Of a stretch of 64,000 bases of DNA, positions 25,686-35,608 are shown piece after piece. Where the stretch lies: the NCBI GenBank assembly GCA_002731275.1, contig PCBK01000112.1, forward strand, positions 1 through 64,000, written 5' to 3'. The first letter of the stretch is position 1. The number at the start of each line of letters is the position of its first letter. Source of the DNA: Deltaproteobacteria bacterium (GTDB lineage: Bacteria > Myxococcota_C > UBA6777). The notes beneath the pieces are model-generated. The model did not search any database and was not told the origin of the DNA. It worked only from the letters and a program-made list of their open reading frames with translations. A program made the position numbers and the translations under genes.

Positions 25686-26353
25686 AGCGGATCTATACCA
25701 TTATCACGATCGCGACCTCGTGCTTGCTCTGTGGTTGTGGAACAATGGGTTCATTGCAGGTCCCACAAACCATCAAACCTGGCAAAGTAGAAGTCATGGC
25801 GAGTGGACATATCGAAGGTTCGACACTCGGCGATCTACCTGGAGGTGTCCTTCCTAATATCGACTTGAATGTACGTGTTGGTGTCACAGAACATATAGAC
25901 ACACGCTTTAGAGGGACTTTTTTTACAGCAGGTGATACTGGGACAACACTCGGTGGAGAGTGGACCGTGAAAGGTGCGTTATTGACGGCCCCAAAACGTC
26001 GAGGATTAGCCTTGAGCATTGCTGGAAGCGTTGGGTATCGCTGGCTGACGATGGCAGGCACACAGGCTCATCTGCTCTCACTGACGACGGGACTGGTCGG
26101 CGGAGTATGGCTGACACCCAACCATCAATGGTTATGGATGCCCAAAATCAGCATCGCACACTCGATCAGTGATGGAGCTTCTCCAGTCTCCCCTATCATG
26201 GTCGGCGTTGGGACAGGTTGGTTGTGGCGTGTCCACAAAAACTTCGCCATTCAGATCGAAGGGACCGTCATGTACACACCTACAGGTGTTGAGGGGACAG
26301 CAGGTACATTTTCATTTCATATGGGGATAGGGCTTCGTTTTGGCGGGAGCTAA
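25682..26353 (+). CDS. Predicted lipoprotein, outer-membrane beta-barrel-like
   Basis: A 223-residue protein with lipobox CLLCGC near residue 18. The rest is glycine/aromatic-rich with alternating strands and ends MGIGLRFGGS, typical of outer-membrane strands. Coupled to the monooxygenase lipoprotein by ATGA overlap (25,682-25,685). No functional assignment is possible. Confidence 0.8.
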   Translation: MKRIYTIITIATSCLLCGCGTMGSLQVPQTIKPGKVEVMASGHIEGSTLGDLPGGVLPNIDLNVRVGVTEHIDTRFRGTFFTAGDTGTTLGGEWTVKGALLTAPKRRGLALSIAGSVGYRWLTMAGTQAHLLSLTTGLVGGVWLTPNHQWLWMPKISIAHSISDGASPVSPIMVGVGTGWLWRVHKNFAIQIEGTVMYTPTGVEGTAGTFSFHMGIGLRFGGS

Positions 26354-26450
26354 AGCGACAAAGAGGGGTTGGGGGATTCCAAGCAAAAAAGTCGATTGTA
26401 AAAAAGCCTTAGAGCAAAGACCAGCCTCGACCTACGATGAAACGATGCCT

Positions 26451-29339
26451 CTAGGGGGTCGTCTTCGCCCCCACGCTCCAGTCCGATTGATTGAAGGTTG
26501 GATATGTACCTGTCGCCTGCACACGGAGGAACGAGTTGGTATTCTGATTCGCCGATGTAATCCCCGTCGAAGCCGTAGGAAGGAAGCTGACGCCATACAA
26601 CGCAGTAGGTGGTGCCGCTGTCGCCTCCCATGCGTGATAATCAACGACGGTCGAGCTACTACACGCCGCACTGCAAAGATACGTCGCGCCTCCACGAGAC
26701 GCGTCGTAGAGGACATTCGAGCCAATATTGACACAGTTTGTACTACCCGCTGGACAGGTGCTGCTTTCGGACAGATACAAAGTCTGTCCAGCTGCGATGC
26801 TGTGATTTCCGATCGTAAATGTGACATCCGTCGATGATGAGTCATCGAAGAAGACCACATATCCATTTAAGTTGACGCTTGTCCCACCAGCATTTTTAAG
26901 CGCGATAAAGTCAGGTGATCCAATGTGAACTTCCTGAATGTACACTTGTGGACCAGATGCACACTGCCCTTTGGAACAATTTGTCCCAGTGCCACAGACA
27001 TTTCCACAACTCCCACAATGACTATTGTCCGACTGTAGGTCCACACACTTCCCACTACAAGTCGTCTGTCCTGGCGCACAAGGGATCGTTTTGGTGCCGA
27101 CCTTCCAATCGGATTGGTTGAAGTTGGGATAATAACCCGTAACAGCCTGACGGAGGAACGAGTCTGTCGACTGATTCGTGGCCGTGATTCCTGTCGAAGG
27201 ATTCGGCGCAAAAGACGCACCATGTACAGCGGCTGGTGCGACTGTCGTCCCCGAAAATGCATGATAATCGGCAACTGTTGTGCTGCTACAAGCCGCAGTG
27301 CAGAGATATGTCCCACCTCCTCGGGCTGGCGCAAATGGTGTGCTCATCCCAAGGTTCAGACAATTGCTACTACCTGACGGACATGCCGTATTTTCATAGA
27401 GGTATAGGCTCTCTCCAGCTTTGATCGTCTGGCTCCCAAATGTGTACGTCACATCTGTCGCTGAGGCATCGTCGAAGAAGAGTACATAACCATTCAAGTT
27501 GACGTCTGTCCCACCGGAGTTCTTGATCACGACAAAACCGACAGCGTCGATATGGATCTCCTGAATGTAGACTTGTGGAGTGGGTACACACGTTCCATTA
27601 GAACAGCCTGCGTTGCATTTTTTTCCACAAGCGCCGCAGTTATCCTTGTCAAATTGGAGGTTTTTACATGAACCATTGCAGTTGGTCTCTCCATTTTGGC
27701 AGACAGCCTGGCACTTTTGGTTGAGGCAGACTTCGTTGGTACCACAGACGTTTCCGCAACCCCCGCAGTGTTTTGGATCATCGAGCGTTGTGCAGGTGCC
27801 ATTACAATCTTGCGTTCCTGTCGGACATTGACATGCGCTGCTTTTGCAGGTTTTTCCTCCAGTACACACGTTGCCACACCCCCCACAGTTGAGGGAATCG
27901 CTCACCAAAGCTTTGCACCCTCCACCACAACAGGACTCTCCAGACTTGCAGACCTGATTACAACCCCCACAATGATTGTTGTCCGTAAACAAATTCACAC
28001 AAGAACCACCACATGAAGTGTTGGGTGGCACACAGGCGACGCTGAAACAAATCGCGTTCCGGCAAATCTGCGAGCTACCACATTGTGTCCCACAACTTCC
28101 GCAATTGTTGTTATCAGCGTTGAGATTGACACAAGCTCCATTACACACGGACTGATTGGTCGCACAAGTACAAGCTCCGGCTTGACAGACTCTCCCATTG
28201 GAGCAGGCTGTACCACACGAACCACAGTTCGCGTTGTCCGTATTCACATCGACACAGGCGTCTCCACAGAGTGTTTGTGAACCTGGACATATCACAGAAC
28301 ATTTTCCTGCAGAACAGGTCTCACCTTGCTTACAAGCATTTTGACATGCCCCACAGTGAGCGGGATCGATCTTTGTATCGACACAACGTCCACCGCACTT
28401 TGTTTGATCAGCCGCACAGATGATATTGCAGGTCCCACTCACACAAGTCTCCCCCTCCGCACAAGCCTGACCACAACCACCACAATGAGCTGGATCGACA
28501 TTCGTGTTGACACACGCAGCAGAACACTCTGTGAGACCAGTGTGACAGGTGAGCTGACACGCACCTTTAGAACAGACTTCCCCATCACTACAGACAGTCC
28601 CACACGCTCCACAGTGTTGATTGTTGGCTTGTGTATCTACGCACTTGCCAGAGCAATCTTGAAGCCCTGTCTGACAGGTCACTTTACACGCCCCATCGAC
28701 ACAGGCTTCTCCGGATGCACAGGTCGTCCCACACGCTCCACAGTGTTTGGGGTCCGTTTTGGTGTTGGTACATGTCCCCGCACAATCGACCAGATCTTTT
28801 TGACAGCTGAGGACGCACGCTCCGGCTTTGCAGATCTCTCCGTCTGTACATGCTTTATCGCAAGCCCCGCAGTGCTCGCGATTGGAGGACGTATCGAGAC
28901 ATGAACCATCACAATTTGTTTGCTCTTTGGGACAGGAGAGTTCGCACTTTCCAGAAGCACAAACTTGTCCGGCAGCACAAGATGTTCCACACGCTCCACA
29001 GTTCTCATAGCTGGAGCTTGTGTCGACACAAAGGGGCCCACAGGCGACCTTTCCATCCTTACAATCAAGCGTACATGTGCCCTCCTGACATAGCTCACCT
29101 GTGCGGCACTTGTTGCCACATGAACCACAATTATCGTTGCTCTCGTCTGTGTTCACACACTCCGTTCCACAGGCGGTTTCACCTCCCTGGCAGTTCATGA
29201 CACAGGTACCGTTTTCACATATTTGGTTGGCTTGGCAAGTGACAGATTCACATGGATCGGGGGCAGGACCACAGGCAACACCCAATACGATCAACATACA
29301 AATTCCTGCCAGATGTATAGTCCGACGTAATAATGACAT
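26451..29339 (-). CDS. Cys-rich tandem-repeat lipoprotein with two lamin-tail-like domains
   Basis: A 962-residue protein with GGGGAG before the ATG. The signal ends at a lipobox (VLGVAC). It then has 14 Cys-rich units of about 38 residues, each built as C-x-G-x-C-V(N/D)-x-N-C-G-x-C-G-x-C, seen 13 times before the first tail domain and once after it. Two copies of a beta-rich domain (PQVYIQEIHI..NLNGYVLFFDD and PQVYIQEVHI..NLNGYVVFFDD) resemble lamin-tail domains. Such modular surface proteins are common in Myxococcota and are thought to be adhesive or structural. The C-terminus has no sorting motif. DNA repeats here come from the coding units. Confidence 0.87.
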   Translation of the reverse strand: MSLLRRTIHLAGICMLIVLGVACGPAPDPCESVTCQANQICENGTCVMNCQGGETACGTECVNTDESNDNCGSCGNKCRTGELCQEGTCTLDCKDGKVACGPLCVDTSSSYENCGACGTSCAAGQVCASGKCELSCPKEQTNCDGSCLDTSSNREHCGACDKACTDGEICKAGACVLSCQKDLVDCAGTCTNTKTDPKHCGACGTTCASGEACVDGACKVTCQTGLQDCSGKCVDTQANNQHCGACGTVCSDGEVCSKGACQLTCHTGLTECSAACVNTNVDPAHCGGCGQACAEGETCVSGTCNIICAADQTKCGGRCVDTKIDPAHCGACQNACKQGETCSAGKCSVICPGSQTLCGDACVDVNTDNANCGSCGTACSNGRVCQAGACTCATNQSVCNGACVNLNADNNNCGSCGTQCGSSQICRNAICFSVACVPPNTSCGGSCVNLFTDNNHCGGCNQVCKSGESCCGGGCKALVSDSLNCGGCGNVCTGGKTCKSSACQCPTGTQDCNGTCTTLDDPKHCGGCGNVCGTNEVCLNQKCQAVCQNGETNCNGSCKNLQFDKDNCGACGKKCNAGCSNGTCVPTPQVYIQEIHIDAVGFVVIKNSGGTDVNLNGYVLFFDDASATDVTYTFGSQTIKAGESLYLYENTACPSGSSNCLNLGMSTPFAPARGGGTYLCTAACSSTTVADYHAFSGTTVAPAAVHGASFAPNPSTGITATNQSTDSFLRQAVTGYYPNFNQSDWKVGTKTIPCAPGQTTCSGKCVDLQSDNSHCGSCGNVCGTGTNCSKGQCASGPQVYIQEVHIGSPDFIALKNAGGTSVNLNGYVVFFDDSSSTDVTFTIGNHSIAAGQTLYLSESSTCPAGSTNCVNIGSNVLYDASRGGATYLCSAACSSSTVVDYHAWEATAAPPTALYGVSFLPTASTGITSANQNTNSFLRVQATGTYPTFNQSDWSVGAKTTP

Positions 29340-29519
29340 TCTTCTCCCCTTTGTCTTGTGAGTAAATGTAAACATTCAGCATACAAGACGACACAACTCC
29401 TTCATTCTTTAAGGCTAAGGCTATCCACCCCACACTGCCCCCTTTGCCTTGACGAGCTCATAGGCTATGGTGCAGACAATGGTCACTTTGACCGATAACT
29501 CTCAAAACAGGAGTGTGTC

Positions 29520-30041
29520 ATGAACCACCTGAAACAGCCGATCTTGTTCTTTTTGGGATGTGCCTTTTTTCTCTCGACAGCCCATGCTGACAAAGTCCCA
29601 TCACCTCCAGCGAAATGCCCAAAGCACTCGACGCCTTCTGTCTCCCACGCAGGGCCAGCTTGCAAACCCACCACCTGTAAGGCCGGATGCAAGAAAGGCA
29701 CGACCTGCCAAGTCGTGAAGCTGTGCATCGAAAAACGCAAGGGATACTCCTCTGGTGGCAAACTCACAGTCGATCACGTCGTTGGATTCTGTGACCCCAA
29801 AGATGCATGCCAAACAGGAAAGTGCGAGTCCAGAAAGACTTGTGTCGCAAAAGCAGCCCCCAAAAAGCCCGCAAAGAACGCGAAGAAAACAAAGGAAACA
29901 CCTTCCAGTCCACCTGCGGCTTCTACAACAAAACCTGCGTCCTCAAGCTGCCAATCAACAGCACGTAGTTCTCTTCCAGGGCTCACCCTGTCCTTCCTCG
30001 TGATGCTCGTCTTTGTACGGATTCGTCGACGCTCCAAGTAA
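29520..30041 (+). CDS. Secreted Cys-rich protein with MYXO-CTERM-like tail
   Basis: A 173-residue protein. It has a signal peptide (ILFFLGCAFFLSTAHA), a Cys-rich middle (CKPTTCKAGCKKGTTC, then CQTGKCESRKTC), a Lys/Pro-rich linker and a C-terminal hydrophobic helix followed by RIRRRSK. The Cys-plus-helix-plus-Arg end resembles the MYXO-CTERM sorting signal, supporting surface attachment. No enzyme domain is seen. Confidence 0.78.
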   Translation: MNHLKQPILFFLGCAFFLSTAHADKVPSPPAKCPKHSTPSVSHAGPACKPTTCKAGCKKGTTCQVVKLCIEKRKGYSSGGKLTVDHVVGFCDPKDACQTGKCESRKTCVAKAAPKKPAKNAKKTKETPSSPPAASTTKPASSSCQSTARSSLPGLTLSFLVMLVFVRIRRRSK

Positions 30042-30260
30042 GACCCCCCTCCCCTAAAGAGTCCACTCCACCACACGACAGTACTTTCGTACTATTTCCT
30101 TTTGACTCGTCAACGGCCCAAAAACACAACTTCCGTATCTGATTCTCTGCTCCCTTCGTGTGTATACCAGAGACAGATGTATCACTGTCACATGGGATAC
30201 ATCATGACGACATATGGTCATCCACAAAGTCACTCTCTACGGAAACCAACGGTGGAACAC

Positions 30261-31997
30261 ATGCAACACTCTTCAGGTCACGTCTCGCTCTTCATCTTAC
30301 TTTTCCTCCTCGCAGGGTTCCTCTGTATAAGTACATCATGTGGTATTGACGAGTGGGACGGCCCAACACTCACACAGCCACGTGCGCAATTGACCGCCGA
30401 ACAACTACAAAAAGACAGCCACTTGGACCTACTCGATATGAGTTTTTTTGCCAGACCTGGCTGGGCAACAGAGGCGACACATCGCTTCTCTGGCTCACTC
30501 ACATTCGAAGAGACTTCCCTGCTCTTTCCCAAACAAAGGGAGTCATACGAGGGAGAAGACATCTTTCCACACTTCACTGTCGACTTCGTCGTCGCGAACG
30601 GTGTACTGATCCCACTACAAAAAGGACTTATCGAGACGCGTCACCAAAGCAAGAGTTTATGGGACGTGATCGTCGGCGCTGGTAAAGTCTGGCAAGAAGA
30701 AGATGATGGTGGGTGGAGTCGAGCTTCCTTCCCTATCTCACTCACAGATCGATATATTGGACAAGTCCGTAATTGCGTTGCAACATTTGTTTATACACAA
30801 ACACAGGTCAGTCGAGTCTATATCCAATGCAGTCAGGAGACCGCTGATATCGACGATGGACAGGTTGGAAATATCCGCGCCAACGTCAAGGCTACCTATA
30901 CCGCCAAAACCTACCCAAACAAAGAACAGATCGTGGCAACATACCAAACGACCCTCGCCAATAGGCTCCCTGTTCGTCCTCTTCATGACATGGACAAAAA
31001 AGGTGAGGTCGCCGAACACTTTGAAAAGACCATCAGAACCAACGCTCCCACAAGTCTCGGCGCCCTCCTCATCGATGGCGTCATCTATCTCCATCCACCC
31101 AAAACACGACACGGACACTATCCATATCCAGCCGAGATGAGACATGGACTTTACTCCGTCACCAAAAGCATGGTGGGTTCATTGGCCTTGCTTTACTTTG
31201 CACAACGTTATGGCGAACAGATCTTTGACGCGTTGATCACAGATTATGTCCCTACGCTGGCAAAACATCCGGGCTGGCAGGGTGTCACCTTCTCTCATGC
31301 CTTAAATATGGTGACAGGGACAGAAGGAAGTGAACGCTCCGAACATCTCTACAAACTCCTTATCCTCGCACAGACTGCCGAAGAAGGGATCAAAAACATC
31401 GCCACACTCGGTAACACCCCTTCATCACCTGGAGAACAATTCAACTACGCTTCGACAAACTCATTTGTCTTGTCTTACGCCTTGCAGCGTTATGTCCAAA
31501 AGAAGGAAGGTGAAGCTGTACATTATTGGGATCTACTCCACAAGCATGTACTCGTCCCTATCGGCGCGGAACACTTCGATGTCTTGCGCACTCAGGAAGC
31601 CCAAGGGCAAAAAGGACTCCCAATGTTCGCATACGGAGCGAGACCAACAATCGATGAAGCCGCTAAGATCGCACAATTATTTATTCGAGAGGGAGCACAC
31701 AACGATCGACAACTTTTGCACAAAGAGAAGACACGAGAGGCGCTAGGACGTGGAGAGTGGAAGGGACACAGCACACAGAATGACTTTCGTGGTACGATGT
31801 ATCACCACGCGTTTTGGTCAAAGACCCTCTCAACCGAATCATGTGACATCCACGTCAGTTATATGCTTGGACATGGTTCAAATTACACACTCTTTCTTCC
31901 TGGAAACACAGTCATCTTTCGCTTCTTGGATGAACATGACCTCGACTTCACAGCCCTTGTACGTAGTGTCATGAAGCTGCGGCCTGCGTGCTCATGA
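30261..31997 (+). CDS. Beta-lactamase-family serine hydrolase lipoprotein
   Basis: A 578-residue protein. The start at 30,261 gives a signal peptide with lipobox STSC; longer upstream starts lack this. Residues of about 330-560 have the class C beta-lactamase/DD-peptidase fold: GLYSVTKSMVG (S-x-x-K), FNYASTNS (Y-x-N-like) and a later HAFWSK region. The N-terminal 300 residues are unrecognised. Family knowledge supports a peptidase or esterase; true beta-lactam hydrolysis is not shown. Ends 10 bases from the convergent MFS gene. Confidence 0.8.
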   Translation: MQHSSGHVSLFILLFLLAGFLCISTSCGIDEWDGPTLTQPRAQLTAEQLQKDSHLDLLDMSFFARPGWATEATHRFSGSLTFEETSLLFPKQRESYEGEDIFPHFTVDFVVANGVLIPLQKGLIETRHQSKSLWDVIVGAGKVWQEEDDGGWSRASFPISLTDRYIGQVRNCVATFVYTQTQVSRVYIQCSQETADIDDGQVGNIRANVKATYTAKTYPNKEQIVATYQTTLANRLPVRPLHDMDKKGEVAEHFEKTIRTNAPTSLGALLIDGVIYLHPPKTRHGHYPYPAEMRHGLYSVTKSMVGSLALLYFAQRYGEQIFDALITDYVPTLAKHPGWQGVTFSHALNMVTGTEGSERSEHLYKLLILAQTAEEGIKNIATLGNTPSSPGEQFNYASTNSFVLSYALQRYVQKKEGEAVHYWDLLHKHVLVPIGAEHFDVLRTQEAQGQKGLPMFAYGARPTIDEAAKIAQLFIREGAHNDRQLLHKEKTREALGRGEWKGHSTQNDFRGTMYHHAFWSKTLSTESCDIHVSYMLGHGSNYTLFLPGNTVIFRFLDEHDLDFTALVRSVMKLRPACS

Positions 31998-32006
31998 GAG
32001 AGCAAC

Positions 32007-33428
32007 TCATTCTTTTACGACGGTGATCACGAGCGCCCCCAAAAAAGAAACCCCTGCGGTGATCACAACCACTTCATTCCACGCATTGAGCAGACCTGAC
32101 AAACCATCGAGTTGACTGCCATGTGCGAGCATGACCGCTCCAAGTGTAATCCCCATGGCAGACCCCAAATAGCGAGCTGTGTTATTCGCACCACTGCCGA
32201 GCGCCGCATACGAGGCCGGCACAGTCGCGATCGCCTGACGCCCGAGCGCTGCGTTCAGTATACCGTTCGCCGCCCCCGCGATGAATAATCCAGGCAGAAA
32301 ACGCACAAACGAACTTTGTGATGCAGGCAAAAGCAGCATCAATTGGGCGACAGCACAAATCATAAGTCCACCAATCAATAGACTCCGCAGCGAGACCTGT
32401 TCAGGCAACCACCGAACAGCGAAGGCTGTCACAACACTGGTCACAGACCACATACACAAGACAAACGCCGCATGGATCGCACTAAGCCCCATCACGCGAG
32501 AAAGAAACATCGGCAACAAAGTCATCAGCGCGAGAATGCCTGCACCAGACGCAAAAGCACCGACAGTCGCCCCCGTAAATCCAGCGCTCTTAAACAAAGA
32601 GAGTTCGAGCATGGGTGCGCGATGACGGGATTCGAGACTGAGAAACAACCCGAGCAACCCAAGGCCACCTCCGAGCAGCACCAAGGTCGACACACGACTC
32701 CATCCAAAACGCAGCTCAGTCAAACCCGACATCACCATCGCAAGGCTCATCATAAACAGGAGCATCCCGACCCAATCCAAAGGTCTTCCTTCACTTGGGT
32801 CTGTTGCAGGCAAAGCGAAGTATCCCAAACCCAAAAGACACGCAGACAAAAGGCCAACGCCCCAATATACAGCGCTCCATCCTGCGAGTTCGCCGACCAC
32901 GCCAGCAAAGATAGGTCCACACGCGACACCAGCACCAAGCCCCGCAGCCCATAACGCAGTCGCCTTGGATTGACTTTGTTGATCAGGAAAGACTTGCCCC
33001 AACAGTCCCAATCCACAAGCCAACACTGCCGCACCACCAAGCCCTTGTACAATCCGTGCAAAAATAAAAAGCAGACTCGATGTTGAAAACGCAGCAGCCA
33101 CAGAAGCGATCGCCATCACAACAAGCCCCCAAAGAAAAACAGAGCGTCGACCACAATTGTCACCAAGTGTCCCTGCTCCCAACAAACCACTCGCAGCACC
33201 AAGTGGCATCGCGCTCAAAAACCAGGCTTTCGCGCCCACTCCTGCACCAAGAGAGGCAGCTGTCAGCCCAATCGTCGTCAGTGGGACTGTGAGAATGATG
33301 AGGACGAGCATCGTCGCACCCGAGACAATGTAAAGTGTCGGATGATTGTGCATCTCCTCCTGACCTGTTACCCCTGCTCCTTTTTGCCCTTGATCTACCG
33401 TAATACTGCTTATTGCTCGATTTGCCAC
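32007..33428 (-). CDS. MFS drug-efflux-type transporter (DHA2 / EmrB-QacA-like)
   Basis: A 473-residue protein with about 12-14 hydrophobic helices, MFS motif A region GAGTLGDNCGRRSVFLWG and motif C-like GACGPIF region in helix 5. GTG start with AAGGAG seven bases upstream. It likely pumps lipophilic compounds with protons. Shares a divergent region (TGTCAGCAG at 33,591-33,599) with the hydrolase at 33,755 and may belong to the same WYL regulon. Confidence 0.85.
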   Translation of the reverse strand: MANRAISSITVDQGQKGAGVTGQEEMHNHPTLYIVSGATMLVLIILTVPLTTIGLTAASLGAGVGAKAWFLSAMPLGAASGLLGAGTLGDNCGRRSVFLWGLVVMAIASVAAAFSTSSLLFIFARIVQGLGGAAVLACGLGLLGQVFPDQQSQSKATALWAAGLGAGVACGPIFAGVVGELAGWSAVYWGVGLLSACLLGLGYFALPATDPSEGRPLDWVGMLLFMMSLAMVMSGLTELRFGWSRVSTLVLLGGGLGLLGLFLSLESRHRAPMLELSLFKSAGFTGATVGAFASGAGILALMTLLPMFLSRVMGLSAIHAAFVLCMWSVTSVVTAFAVRWLPEQVSLRSLLIGGLMICAVAQLMLLLPASQSSFVRFLPGLFIAGAANGILNAALGRQAIATVPASYAALGSGANNTARYLGSAMGITLGAVMLAHGSQLDGLSGLLNAWNEVVVITAGVSFLGALVITVVKE

Positions 33429-33590
33429 GTTGACTCCTTACCGTGAATGACATTGCCAAAATACACATAACAATGAGATAAGTGTGAATCAACACCAAGA
33501 GATAGAATGAACATCTCAAATTCTTGCCTGATCGTCTGAAAGACACGACAAACAGTTGCGAGGTCGGCATTCTTTTGTTACGTTCTATTT

Positions 33591-33599
33591 TGTCAGCAG
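33591..33599 (+). promoter_or_regulatory. TGTCAGCAG motif, possible half-operator (MFS/hydrolase)
   Basis: Copy of a 9-base motif also found at 35,346 and 35,482, in the divergent region between the MFS and alpha/beta-hydrolase genes. Only a half-site is seen here. Confidence 0.35.
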
Positions 33600-33754
33600 G
33601 CCTCTTCAGGAGGTCAACCAAATCTAACAAAGAAGCATCAAGAGTCGCCGAAAGGACAAACTGTACACCCTTCGTGCGTGCTAAGACAGATCAGGAAAAA
33701 CCATACGCTCTTTCTTCGGAGCCCTATAGGTTTTCGCAACAAAAGGAGGAAAGC

Positions 33755-34870
33755 ATGAAACACTCTCAACTCCCCCCAACAACAGTGGCCAGTATGGTCA
33801 GTCGTCAACTTCTCTACGCGGGACTTATCGTCGCATCTCTCGGCCTTATCTTTACAACGTACAAATATCTGGGGACCTCGACTGCTACAGCCAAAAGCCC
33901 ACAGAAAAAAGAAGCCGTCTGGGACAAGACCTTTCCGAAGAGCAAGAAGGTCATTCATCAAAAAGTCTTCTATCCTAACCGATATGGTATCCGTATCAGC
34001 GCCGATATGTACCTTCCAAAGACGATCGACAAATCCAAAAAATACGCGGCGCTCGTCGTTGGTACACCTTACGGTGGTGTCAAAGAACAAGGCGCGGGGA
34101 TCTATGCCCAGACGATGGCAGAGCGCGGCTTTGTCACCATCGCGTTTGATGAATCCTACAACGGAGAGAGTGGCGGTTTCCCCCGACGTGTGTCCTCTCC
34201 AGACATCTTCTCAGAGGATTTTAGTGCAGGTGTAGACTTCCTTGGTACCCAGTCCTTTGTCGACAGAAATAAGATCGGCGCCATTGGGATCTGTGGGAGT
34301 GGTGCATTTTCTCTGACAGCCGCGCAAGTGGACACGCGCATTAAAGCCGTCGCGACAGCCAGCATGTACGACATGAGCGCCCTCAAGCGCCTCGGCTGGA
34401 TGGGAAGTATGACCAAGAAACAGCGACGTGCTCACCTCGAAAAACTCGCCGCGCAGCGATGGAAAGATGTCGACAAAAAGTCGCCAAAGCTCACCCCCTC
34501 TTTCCCCCCCAAACCCATGAAAAGTATCCCTAAAGGACTGAACCCCATCGCAAGTGAATTCTTCGAATACTACGCGATGAAACGTGGATTCCACCCAAGA
34601 TCAAAGGCCGCCTTTACCATCACAAGTGATATGTCCTTTATCAACTTCCACCTGCTCAACGACATCCAAACCATCTCACCACGTCCCATCCTCTTCATCA
34701 TGGGCGAAAAAGCACACTCCCGCTACTTCACAGAGAATGCTTACAAACGCGCAGCACAACCAAAAGAACTCGTGATCGTCCCTAAAGCACGGCACATCGA
34801 CTTATACGATAGAAAGGACATGATCCCCTTCGACAAGCTCACCTCTTTCTTCAAAAAATACCTGAAGTAA
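33755..34870 (+). CDS. Membrane-anchored or secreted alpha/beta hydrolase
   Basis: A 371-residue protein with AAAAGGAGGAAAG before the ATG at 33,755. An N-terminal helix near residues 20-40 is a signal anchor. The fold is dienelactone-hydrolase/PET-type-like: LVVGTPYGGVKEQG (oxyanion), IGAIGICGSGAF (nucleophile elbow with Cys/Ser replacing G-x-S-x-G; residues ICGSG) and PRPILFIMGEKAHS near the Asp/His end. The nucleophile elbow reads GICGSG, which should be checked. Ester substrate unknown. Confidence 0.75.
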   Translation: MKHSQLPPTTVASMVSRQLLYAGLIVASLGLIFTTYKYLGTSTATAKSPQKKEAVWDKTFPKSKKVIHQKVFYPNRYGIRISADMYLPKTIDKSKKYAALVVGTPYGGVKEQGAGIYAQTMAERGFVTIAFDESYNGESGGFPRRVSSPDIFSEDFSAGVDFLGTQSFVDRNKIGAIGICGSGAFSLTAAQVDTRIKAVATASMYDMSALKRLGWMGSMTKKQRRAHLEKLAAQRWKDVDKKSPKLTPSFPPKPMKSIPKGLNPIASEFFEYYAMKRGFHPRSKAAFTITSDMSFINFHLLNDIQTISPRPILFIMGEKAHSRYFTENAYKRAAQPKELVIVPKARHIDLYDRKDMIPFDKLTSFFKKYLK

Positions 34871-34913
34871 TTGGTGTTCACGAAAACCCCACTCATCCCC
34901 CCTCACATTTGTC

Positions 34914-35315
34914 CTACCCATCCGCAGCAGTCGCTTCGAGCTCAATCATCAGTGTCGGCATCGCGAGTCGTGTGACCCCCAGCAAAGTCGTTGGAGGTGT
35001 TGCGCCCTTGGAACCAAAGCGCGCACCAAAGACATCAAAGTGCTTCATCGTCTCGTCCATATCCGTCGTATAGATTTTGAGCTGTGTGATGTCTGCAAGC
35101 CCCATCTCTGCAGCAGCCAAAACCGCCTCAAGGTTGTCGAGCGCGAGCGCCATCTGGCCTCTCATGTCACTTGGGTGTTGTGGGTTCCCCTCTGCGTCAA
35201 CCGCTGTCTGCCCCGCACAATGAAGCAAACGCTTTGCGCCCTCGATCAGCTCAGCCTGATTGTAACCAACCTGCAAGGACCAGGACCATGGGTTGACAGG
35301 TGTTCTCTTCATCAT
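34914..35315 (-). CDS. RidA/YjgF-family protein
   Basis: A 133-residue protein of the RidA group, which hydrolyses reactive enamine/imine intermediates. The signatures are LLHCAGQTAVD, MRGQMALALDNLEAVLAAAEMGLAD and the late PTTLLGVTRLAMPTLMIELEA. ATG at 35,315 has GGAG nine bases upstream. A longer start at 35,414 would place a spurious hydrophobic N-terminus. Lies divergent from the WYL regulator with two operator-like palindromes between. Confidence 0.9.
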   Translation of the reverse strand: MMKRTPVNPWSWSLQVGYNQAELIEGAKRLLHCAGQTAVDAEGNPQHPSDMRGQMALALDNLEAVLAAAEMGLADITQLKIYTTDMDETMKHFDVFGARFGSKGATPPTTLLGVTRLAMPTLMIELEATAADG

Positions 35316-35343
35316 TGTTCGACTCCTTTTTGTATCAAATGCA

Positions 35344-35359
35344 TTTGTCAGCAGACAAA
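35344..35359. promoter_or_regulatory. Palindrome TTTGTC-AGCA-GACAAA before ridA-like gene
   Basis: Perfect 6-bp inverted repeat containing TGTCAGCAG, starting 29 bases upstream of the RidA-like ATG. Position fits an operator overlapping the promoter. Confidence 0.55.
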
Positions 35360-35466
35360 ACGCGACCAGAATTCGCAAAAACCACTCAGTCAAAAAACGA
35401 AGACATCGAGCCATCCGTCGTTGATGCTGTTGGTGTCCTCGTCGACAAAATGAAGTATACGAGGGC

Positions 35467-35490
35467 CTGCTGACAGCATACTGTCAGCAG
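35467..35490. promoter_or_regulatory. Perfect 10-bp palindrome, probable WYL-regulator operator
   Basis: CTGCTGACAG-CATA-CTGTCAGCAG is a perfect 24-bp inverted repeat between the divergent RidA-like and WYL regulator genes, 119 bases before the latter. The sequence contains both orientations of the TGTCAGCAG motif. Confidence 0.7.
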
Positions 35491-35608
35491 CATTTCACAA
35501 AACCTGCACAACGTGTAAAGGTCAGGCACAAGCTGTAGAATAGCAGTTGACAAGCTCTCCTCTCCTCTTACAATCACTCCGATTTACCGAAGGCTTCCTC
35601 CCAAACAG

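Noticed and set aside
26451-26485. GGGGG/CCCCC hairpin as terminator
   Set aside because: It lies inside the last codons of the Cys-rich gene and has no T run.
26900-29300. Regular DNA repeats suggesting a CRISPR array
   Set aside because: Repeats of about 115 bases are codons of the Cys-rich protein units on the minus strand; they differ from each other and no cas genes are present.
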